NCBI RefSeq assembly: GCF_002850605.1
Contig: NZ_NXGB01000004.1
Coordinates: 186,001-250,000 of the forward strand
Source: Pasteurella oralis
GTDB lineage: Bacteria > Pseudomonadota > Gammaproteobacteria > Enterobacterales > Pasteurellaceae
Reading direction: 5' to 3'
Length of the DNA stretch: 64,000 nt
Under the pieces are notes generated by a model. The model was not told the origin of the DNA, searched no databases, and worked only from the letters and a program-made list of their open reading frames with translations. Below, in pieces: positions 57,597 through 64,000 of this stretch (positions are counted from its first letter, which is position 1; every line of letters begins with the position of its first letter). The position numbers and the translations under genes are program-made.

Positions 57597-57698
57597 ACTT
57601 TCGGTGGATTTTGCCGATTATGCTACTTTTTAGGTATATAAATGACTATAATTTTTTCAGTTTAAATAATTTAATTTTATAAATCTTTAGGAGAAATC

Positions 57699-60326
57699 AT
57701 GATGAGTCATACTGCTGAAAAGACTATCAGCCCTGCACAAGCAGAAGTCAACATGCTAGTTGAAAAAGGGTTATTGGCATTAGAAGAATTCCGCCAATTG
57801 AACCAACAACAAGTAGACTATATTGTCGCCAAAGCTTCTGTTGCTGCATTAGATCAACATGGGGTGCTAGCCATGCATGCCTATGAAGAAACAGGACGTG
57901 GTGTGTTTGAAGACAAGGCAACTAAAAATCTCTTTGCTTGCGAATATGTAGTTAATAATATGCGTAACTTAAAAACTGTTGGAGTAATAAGTGAAGATGA
58001 TGTCACTGGTATTACTGAAATTGCCGACCCAGTTGGCGTTGTCTGTGGTATCACACCAACAACTAACCCAACTTCTACCACCATTTTCAAAGCCCTTATC
58101 TCACTAAAAACCCGCAATCCTATTATTTTTGCTTTCCATCCTTCTGCACAACAATCTTCAGCTCATGCCGCGCAAATAGTGTATCAAGCCGCTGTTGAAG
58201 CTGGCGCACCTAAAAATTGTATTCAGTGGATCGAAAAACCATCAATGGAAGGCACTGCAGCACTAATGAAACACCCAGGTATTGCTACGATTCTTGCTAC
58301 TGGCGGTAATGCGATGGTAGAAGCGGCCTATTCTTGCGGCAAACCTGCGCTTGGTGTAGGTGCGGGTAATGTGCCTGCCTATGTTGAAAAAACAGCAGAT
58401 CTTAAACAAGCTGTACATGACATTGTAATGTCTAAAGCCTTTGATAACGGTATGATTTGTGCTTCAGAACAAGCAGCAATCGTTGACCAAGAAATTTACG
58501 ATGCCTTTATTGCTGAAATGCAATCTTACGGTGTATATGTGGTGAATAAAAAAGAAAAAGCGCTGTTAGAAACCTTTTTATTTGGAGTGAAAGCTAATAG
58601 CACAAATTGTAGTGGGGCAAAATTAAATGCCGCGGTTGTCGGTAAACCAGCCATTTGGATCGCAGAACAAGCAGGCTTTAAAGTGCCAGAAAAAACTAAT
58701 ATTTTAATGGCAGAATGTAAAGAAGTCGGTGAAAAAGAACCACTCACACGCGAAAAATTATCGCCAGTATTAGCTATCTTAAAATCAACTTCAACTGAAC
58801 ATGGTTTTGCATTATCAGAAGCAATGGTTAACTTCCATGGTCTAGGTCACTCTGCAGCAATTCATACGAAAGATGCGGATATTGCTAAAGCGTATGGTGA
58901 ACGAGTAAAAGCGATTCGTGTCATCTGGAACTCACCTTCCACCTTTGGCGGTATTGGCGATGTATATAACGCTTTCCTTCCTTCTCTTACCCTTGGTTGT
59001 GGTTCTTATGGTAAAAACGCTGTAGGGAACAACGTAAGTGCGGTTAATTTATTAAATATTAAACGAGTAGGAAGACGGAGAAATAACATGCAGTGGTTTA
59101 AAGTGCCTTCAAAAATCTATTTTGAACGTGATTCAATTCAATATTTACAATCAATGAAAGGCATGGAACGTGTCGTTATCGTCACGGATAGAACTATGGT
59201 GGATTTAGGCTTTGTAGAAAAAATTGCAAAACAAATCACAGCGCGTGGTAATCATGTCACTTATCAATTATTTGCAGATGTTGAGCCAGATCCTTCAATT
59301 GAAACTGTGCAACGTGGTGTGGAATTAATCCGTAATTATCAACCAGATACTATTATTGCTTTAGGTGGTGGCTCGGCAATGGATGCCGCCAAAGTGATGT
59401 GGTTGTTTTATGAACAACCCGAAGTGGATTTCCGTGATTTAGTACAAAAGTTCATGGATATCCGCAAACGTGCGTTCAAATTCCCACAATTAGGGCGTAA
59501 AGCACGTTTTGTTGGTATTCCAACGACATCAGGAACAGGTTCAGAAGTCACCCCATTTGCCGTGATCACTGAAGGTGATAAAAAATACCCAATCGCAGAT
59601 TATTCACTCACACCAACAGTTGCCATTGTAGATCCAGCTTTAGTTATGACAGTACCCGCGCATGTGGCTGCTGATACGGGCTTAGATGTGTTAACTCATG
59701 CCACAGAAGCCTATGTGTCAGTACTTGCTAACGACTTCACTGACGGTCTAGCCTTACAAGCAATTAAATTAGTATTTGAACATTTAGAGCGCTCTGTAAC
59801 AGAAAAAAATCCTGAATCCCGTGAAAAAATGCATAATGCTTCAACTATTGCTGGTATGGCGTTTGCTAATGCATTCTTGGGTATGAATCATTCATTAGCA
59901 CACAAAATTGGTGGGCGTTTCCATACCCCGCATGGGCGTACTAATGCAGTCTTAATGCCACATGTGATTCGTTATAATGGCACTCGTCCACAAAAAACTG
60001 CGACTTGGCCAAAATATAACTATTACAAAGCTGATGTGAAATACCAAGAAATTGCACGTATGCTTGGCTTACCATGTGCTACACCAGAAGAAGGCGTAAA
60101 ATCATTTGCCCAAGCCTGTTATGAACTGGCAGAACGTGTTGGTATTAAAATGTCCTTCAAAGAACAAGGTATTGATGAACAAGAGTGGATGGAGGCACGT
60201 CGCCAAATTGCTTTAGCTGCATTTGAAGACCAATGCTCACCCGCTAACCCACGCTTGCCAGTCGTCACCGATATGGAAGTGATTTTAACCAATGCTTATC
60301 ATGGTTATCAGCCAAATCAGTACTAA
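57699..60326 (+). CDS. adhE: Bifunctional acetaldehyde-CoA/alcohol dehydrogenase
   Basis: AdhE reduces acetyl-CoA to acetaldehyde and then ethanol, the main fermentation route. The 875-residue protein has an aldehyde dehydrogenase domain (catalytic Cys in NGMICASEQA near residue 250) and an iron-dependent alcohol dehydrogenase domain from about residue 465 (GGGSAMDAAKVMW and the metal site with MNHSLAHKIGGRFHTPHG). AGGAG lies 5 nt before ATG 57699. An in-frame ATG at 59088 with GGAG 7 nt upstream could begin a separate alcohol dehydrogenase. The upstream FNR-like site fits anaerobic control. Confidence 0.96.
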   Translation: MMSHTAEKTISPAQAEVNMLVEKGLLALEEFRQLNQQQVDYIVAKASVAALDQHGVLAMHAYEETGRGVFEDKATKNLFACEYVVNNMRNLKTVGVISEDDVTGITEIADPVGVVCGITPTTNPTSTTIFKALISLKTRNPIIFAFHPSAQQSSAHAAQIVYQAAVEAGAPKNCIQWIEKPSMEGTAALMKHPGIATILATGGNAMVEAAYSCGKPALGVGAGNVPAYVEKTADLKQAVHDIVMSKAFDNGMICASEQAAIVDQEIYDAFIAEMQSYGVYVVNKKEKALLETFLFGVKANSTNCSGAKLNAAVVGKPAIWIAEQAGFKVPEKTNILMAECKEVGEKEPLTREKLSPVLAILKSTSTEHGFALSEAMVNFHGLGHSAAIHTKDADIAKAYGERVKAIRVIWNSPSTFGGIGDVYNAFLPSLTLGCGSYGKNAVGNNVSAVNLLNIKRVGRRRNNMQWFKVPSKIYFERDSIQYLQSMKGMERVVIVTDRTMVDLGFVEKIAKQITARGNHVTYQLFADVEPDPSIETVQRGVELIRNYQPDTIIALGGGSAMDAAKVMWLFYEQPEVDFRDLVQKFMDIRKRAFKFPQLGRKARFVGIPTTSGTGSEVTPFAVITEGDKKYPIADYSLTPTVAIVDPALVMTVPAHVAADTGLDVLTHATEAYVSVLANDFTDGLALQAIKLVFEHLERSVTEKNPESREKMHNASTIAGMAFANAFLGMNHSLAHKIGGRFHTPHGRTNAVLMPHVIRYNGTRPQKTATWPKYNYYKADVKYQEIARMLGLPCATPEEGVKSFAQACYELAERVGIKMSFKEQGIDEQEWMEARRQIALAAFEDQCSPANPRLPVVTDMEVILTNAYHGYQPNQY

Positions 60327-60346
60327 TTTAGCTATAGGCTAAAACC

Positions 60347-60390
60347 AAAGTGCGGTCAAAATTTTACAAATTTGTACCGCACTTTTTAAG
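60347..60390. terminator. Terminator made of two opposed uptake signals after adhE
   Basis: AAAGTGCGGT (60347-60356) pairs with ACCGCACTTT (60376-60385), then TT. Confidence 0.85.
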
Positions 60391-60401
60391 TTGGCAGACA
60401 T

Positions 60402-60425
60402 AAAGCGCTGTATTAACAGCGCTTT
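60402..60425 (-). terminator. Terminator of the ABC transporter operon
   Basis: AAAGCGCTGT (60402-60411) pairs with ACAGCGCTTT (60416-60425), a 10-bp stem around four bases. Confidence 0.65.
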
Positions 60426-60444
60426 ATCTACTTTGAACAAAAGC

Positions 60445-61503
60445 TTACTCCACAGGATACCAATGCAAGCGACTAAATGCGATCTGACAAGCTTCCCCTT
60501 CTTTTGGTCCCGCATCACGTCGTCCTTTTTGTACACGTAATTCTTGTTGACCAATCAGAATACTGTAATCAACCACTTCACCTAAGTAGGAGCGACGTTT
60601 TACTACGCCCGGAATACCGCCTTGATTAACAAAATCAACTTCTGACGGACGTGTTGCCAAAATGGCCTGACCTTGCTGAATCAGCTCGCTAGTAGGTGTA
60701 GGTTGAATAACAAAATGTCCCTCAATACCAGCAAAAGACACACCTTGTGCGGATAGCCCCACATTTAACTGATTAGATAGCCCAATGAAGTTAAAGACAA
60801 ATTTATTGGCAGGATTGTTATACACATTTAACGGTGTATCAATTTGTTCGATCATCCCTTTTTTCATCACTAAAATGCGATCCGATAATGCCATTGCTTC
60901 TGCTTGGTCATGAGTCACATAGATAATTGAAAAACCAAATTTACGTTGTAATGCTTTGATTTCAAAGCGCATTTCTTCCCTTAAATGCGGATCCAAACTC
61001 GATAAGGGTTCATCTAATAACATCACATCAGGATTTAACGCTAAAGCGCGTGCTAAAGCGACACGCTGTTTACCACCACCAGATAAATCATCAGGGCTTT
61101 TATCTGCCACTTTCAATAAATTGGTGTGCTTTAGTGCCTCTTTAGTGCGGGTTTCAATTTCCTGCTTGGACAAATTTTTCAACGTCAATGGAAATGCCAC
61201 ATTGTCATACACTGTCATATGCGGCCAGACCGCAAAAGCTTGGAATACCATACCAAAATTTCGTTTTTCTGGTGGTAAATAAAAGTTTGTCACTTTCGAA
61301 GAAAGTAAGCGTTCGCCTACACGAATCTCACCACCATCAAGGTCTTCAAAGCCTGCAATCATACGTAATGTAGTCGTTTTACCGCAGCCTGAAGGTCCTA
61401 ACATAGAAAAGCACTCGCCTTTTTCAATCGATAAACTCAGATCTGGAATCGCAATGACATCACCGAATTTTTTCATCACATGATTAAGTTGAATATAACT
61501 CAT
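60445..61503 (-). CDS. ABC transporter ATP-binding protein, iron/phosphonate importer type
   Basis: A 352-residue ATPase with Walker A LGPSGCGKTT, the Q-loop VFQAFAVWP, Walker B VMLLDEPLSSLD, and a C-terminal TOBE-like regulatory domain with ATRPSEVDF. The signature motif is LSGGGKQR, where nearly all members have LSGGQ. AAGGAG lies 7 nt before the start. It works with the fused permease upstream. The substrate is not certain: the family includes Fe3+, phosphonate and hexose-phosphate importers. Confidence 0.88.
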   Translation of the reverse strand: MSYIQLNHVMKKFGDVIAIPDLSLSIEKGECFSMLGPSGCGKTTTLRMIAGFEDLDGGEIRVGERLLSSKVTNFYLPPEKRNFGMVFQAFAVWPHMTVYDNVAFPLTLKNLSKQEIETRTKEALKHTNLLKVADKSPDDLSGGGKQRVALARALALNPDVMLLDEPLSSLDPHLREEMRFEIKALQRKFGFSIIYVTHDQAEAMALSDRILVMKKGMIEQIDTPLNVYNNPANKFVFNFIGLSNQLNVGLSAQGVSFAGIEGHFVIQPTPTSELIQQGQAILATRPSEVDFVNQGGIPGVVKRRSYLGEVVDYSILIGQQELRVQKGRRDAGPKEGEACQIAFSRLHWYPVE

Positions 61504-61524
61504 AGTGTTCTCCTTAAAATTCGG

Positions 61525-63222
61525 CTATTTCTGTGTTTTCTTCTCGGCATAACGTTTAATGACCGTTTGCCCAAACACAATGATAATCAATGCAATACCT
61601 GCGAGTGCAGCCGAATAAACCGTTTCGCCATCTTCGTTCAGCGTATAAATTGCCACCCCAATAGTTCGTGTAGACGGGCCATATAACATGACAGATACCG
61701 TTAACTCACGTAGTGCAGGAAGGAAGATTAAGAAAAATGCGGCAATCATACCCGGACGAACTAAAGGGACAACCACATCTTTCAAAGACTGCCACATACT
61801 TGCGCCACAAGCACGTGCTGCTTCAACTAACGAATCATGGACTTGTTCCAATGCGGCAGAGTTCGCTTTCAAGGAAAATGCCATGTAACGTGCAATATAC
61901 GCGATCAGAATAATCCAAACGGTGTTGTATAAATTAATACCAAATTTACCACTCCAAGCTAAGATTACTCCTAACGCAATAACTGAACCGGGCACAGAGA
62001 ATGGCAGCATGCCTAAAAACTCTAAAATACCTTTGCCCTTAACACGCATTTTCACGATCACATAAGAAATCATTACACCTGCAAACATCGTAATCACTGC
62101 GGCGGCTAAGCCTAGTAATACACTGTTGCGAATCGCATCTTTAGTCAGCTGCCAATCAAACAAGATAAATTTATAATTATCTAAGGTGAGGTTTTCCCAA
62201 GTGATTGGTAAGCCATAGGTTTTTAATCCACCCACAATAAAAATAGTGACTGTTGGCAAGACAATGGTGAACGCGATATAAAGCAAACAGATGATTAATA
62301 ACGGCATTCTTAATCCTCTGAGCTTCACTTCAACAGGACGGAAACTTTTACCTGCAATGATTTGGAAACGTCCTCGATTTAAAATTTTGTTTTGCAGCCA
62401 AATAATTAACGCCGCTGTGGCAACTAACACCGTAGCCAATACTGTTCCAGTACGAATCGCTTCAAAACTTCCCGCACTTTGGTGAATACGTTCATAAATT
62501 AAGGTTGGGATATTGAAAATCCCATTTTCTACTCCTAATACTGCAACTGTACCAAAGTGAGCCATGGAATACAGCATGATCAGTAATGCACCCGACACAA
62601 TACTCGGCATGACTAATGGAATTGTAATTTTACGGGTAATAGTAAATAAACTGGCACCTGAAATACGCGCAGACTCTTCTAAAGTTGGATCCATCCGTTC
62701 TAATGCCCCACATACTTGAATAAAGACAAACGGGAACAGATACATGGTTTCTACCGCCATAATGCCTGCGTAGCTATAAATATTGAAAATCGGATCTTCT
62801 AGACCAAAGGTATCCATGAAGAAACGGTTAATATAGCCGGCACGAGGAGAAAGCAACATTTTCCAAGCTAATGCGCCAATAAATGATGGCAACATGAAAG
62901 GCACTAAAAACATCACTTTCATAAAACCCTTATAAGGTAAGTCAGTTCGTGTCACCAACCAAGCAAAAAATGTACCTACAATGGTGCTCATGATAGTCAC
63001 ACCAACCGCAATAAATAAGGAGTTAAGCAATGCTTCATAAGTTTCTTGCTGTTGTAAAATCGTCACTACGTCAGTGACATTAAATTGTCCATTAACCCAA
63101 AAGGAATTAATAAAAATTAATAACACCGGTACAGCAACAACAATCACTAAAATCCCAATGGATAAGGCGAGAATTGCATTTGCCACATTAAATGGACTTT
63201 TTTTCTGAATAACCGCTGCCAT
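61525..63222 (-). CDS. Fused ABC transporter permease (FbpB/PhnU-like)
   Basis: A 565-residue permease with about 12 membrane helices, made of two joined permease modules. Each has an EAA loop: EESARISGASLFTITRKI and EAARACGASMWQSLKDVV. This layout occurs in ferric-ion and 2-aminoethylphosphonate importers. The genes overlap or abut within 22 bp, so it forms one operon with the two ATPase genes. No periplasmic binding protein is in the window; it probably lies beyond 64000. Confidence 0.88.
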   Translation of the reverse strand: MAAVIQKKSPFNVANAILALSIGILVIVVAVPVLLIFINSFWVNGQFNVTDVVTILQQQETYEALLNSLFIAVGVTIMSTIVGTFFAWLVTRTDLPYKGFMKVMFLVPFMLPSFIGALAWKMLLSPRAGYINRFFMDTFGLEDPIFNIYSYAGIMAVETMYLFPFVFIQVCGALERMDPTLEESARISGASLFTITRKITIPLVMPSIVSGALLIMLYSMAHFGTVAVLGVENGIFNIPTLIYERIHQSAGSFEAIRTGTVLATVLVATAALIIWLQNKILNRGRFQIIAGKSFRPVEVKLRGLRMPLLIICLLYIAFTIVLPTVTIFIVGGLKTYGLPITWENLTLDNYKFILFDWQLTKDAIRNSVLLGLAAAVITMFAGVMISYVIVKMRVKGKGILEFLGMLPFSVPGSVIALGVILAWSGKFGINLYNTVWIILIAYIARYMAFSLKANSAALEQVHDSLVEAARACGASMWQSLKDVVVPLVRPGMIAAFFLIFLPALRELTVSVMLYGPSTRTIGVAIYTLNEDGETVYSAALAGIALIIIVFGQTVIKRYAEKKTQK

Positions 63223-63224
63223 TG

Positions 63225-64000
63225 TTATTCCCTCCCTTGTTGGACAGCTTGTTGATTGTCAGCAAACCAAAGTAAATCGTGGAAATTGACATAACAATCA
63301 TCACCCTCTGTAAACATCAAATCATGCTGCAATGCCGTATTCGTTGATACTTCCGTACGTAACAACACACCATCAATATCAATCATGTAATCCATGATTG
63401 CACCGAGAAAACTGGCTCGTACAATCTTGCCTTTTAACCCACTGCCAGTTTTACTTAACATGATATCTGATGGACGACAACCTAATTTGCCATGCTCTGC
63501 GGGTAAGTTAGCCCATTCAATCGCCTGCATACCTTGCCCAACAAAATGTCGCCCCTGCTCATAGCGCACGGGAATAAAATTGGCTAATCCCATAAATTTA
63601 AACACCATTTCATTGGCAGATTTTTCATAGATCTCCCATGGTGTACCAATTTGTTGAATATGCCCATCTTTATCCATAATGGCTAAACGATCTGAAATAG
63701 CGAGCGCAATTTCTTGATCATGTGTTACATATAAAATAGTAATACCTAATTTTTTTTGTAACTCTTTGATCTCAAAACGCATTTCTTCTCTTAAATTTGC
63801 ATCCAAATTATTCAACGGCTCATCAAGCAACATCAAAGAAGGCTTTGCTACTAATGCCCTAGCTAAAGCAACCCGTTGTTGTTGTCCACCAGAAAGCTGT
63901 GAAGGCAAACGTTGTTCTAATCCAGTTAAATTAACTAAATCAACAACATCCATCACTTGCTGCTGAATCACTGCTTTATCTAACGCCTTTAACTTTAATG
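63225..64000 (-). CDS. Second ABC transporter ATP-binding protein, cut by the window end
   Basis: The C-terminal 258 residues of an ATPase with a standard signature LSGGQQQR, Walker B LMLLDEPLNNLD, and a TOBE-like tail with GCRPSDIML. The Walker A part lies beyond the window edge, and the frame stays open to base 64000. It is one of two different ATPases for a single fused permease. Confidence 0.88.
   Translation of the reverse strand, partial: LKLKALDKAVIQQQVMDVVDLVNLTGLEQRLPSQLSGGQQQRVALARALVAKPSLMLLDEPLNNLDANLREEMRFEIKELQKKLGITILYVTHDQEIALAISDRLAIMDKDGHIQQIGTPWEIYEKSANEMVFKFMGLANFIPVRYEQGRHFVGQGMQAIEWANLPAEHGKLGCRPSDIMLSKTGSGLKGKIVRASFLGAIMDYMIDIDGVLLRTEVSTNTALQHDLMFTEGDDCYVNFHDLLWFADNQQAVQQGRE

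Overview
The window is chromosomal DNA of a member of the Pasteurellaceae. The nine-base DNA uptake signal AAGTGCGGT (reverse complement ACCGCACTT) occurs more than twenty times, the DNA is AT-rich, and the housekeeping genes (gpsA, cysE, SDH-L type shikimate dehydrogenase, lysA, glpTQ with a protein D-like GlpQ, oadGAB, tnaA) match the Haemophilus/Pasteurella/Aggregatibacter/Rodentibacter group. The tryptophanase operon predicts an indole-positive strain. No rRNA, tRNA, CRISPR array or intact insertion sequence was seen.

Layout. 1-10.5 kb: gpsA-cysE-sdhL, a TonB-dependent receptor with a His-rich loop (ZnuD-like, probable zinc uptake), then recQ-pldA and cyaY on the minus strand, then lptM-lysA. 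10.5-27.9 kb: a large, mostly co-directional cluster for an aryl polyene (APE) type pigment. It has ketoreductase, three ketosynthase-like proteins, two acyl carrier proteins, two hot-dog dehydratases, an acyl-ACP ligase, two acyltransferases, a glycosyltransferase, a thioesterase, a LolA-like protein, an MMPL exporter, an FAD enzyme and several small lipoproteins. A degraded flavodoxin-like gene lies in its only long gap. 28.0-31.4 kb: oadGAB sodium-pumping oxaloacetate decarboxylase. 31.7-34.7 kb: the tryptophanase operon with a CRP site, a TnaC leader peptide, tnaA and an aromatic amino acid permease, followed by an IS150-like remnant. 35.3-43.4 kb: glpABC divergent from glpT, a secreted propeller gene and glpQ, with two perfect CRP palindromes in between. 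43.4-52.8 kb: yqfB and a type I restriction-modification locus, hsdM-hsdS-rhuM-rloC-hsdR. 52.8-64 kb: tex, greB, a frameshifted secreted esterase, satP, adhE and an ABC importer operon that runs off the window end.

How parts work together. In the APE cluster the ligase loads an aryl acid on an acyl carrier protein. ApeR/ApeO ketosynthases (the latter with the ApeC-like partner), the ApeQ reductase and the ApeI/ApeP dehydratases then extend it to a polyene. The LolA-like, MMPL and lipoprotein genes probably move the product to the outer membrane. The glp genes take glycerophosphodiesters through GlpQ and GlpT to anaerobic GlpABC. OadGAB, SatP, AdhE and TnaA belong to anaerobic or carbon-limited metabolism, and CRP or FNR sites are visible in front of several of them.

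The two most unusual systems are the restriction locus and the pigment cluster. The restriction locus carries a RloC-type anticodon nuclease candidate with a Zn-hook CxxC, and its hsdS has two 12-bp repeats encoding TSEL between its DNA-recognition domains, the arrangement known to change specificity in EcoR124-type enzymes. The pigment cluster has a rearranged gene order and a dehydratase that carries what looks like a second copy of the ligase lid domain.
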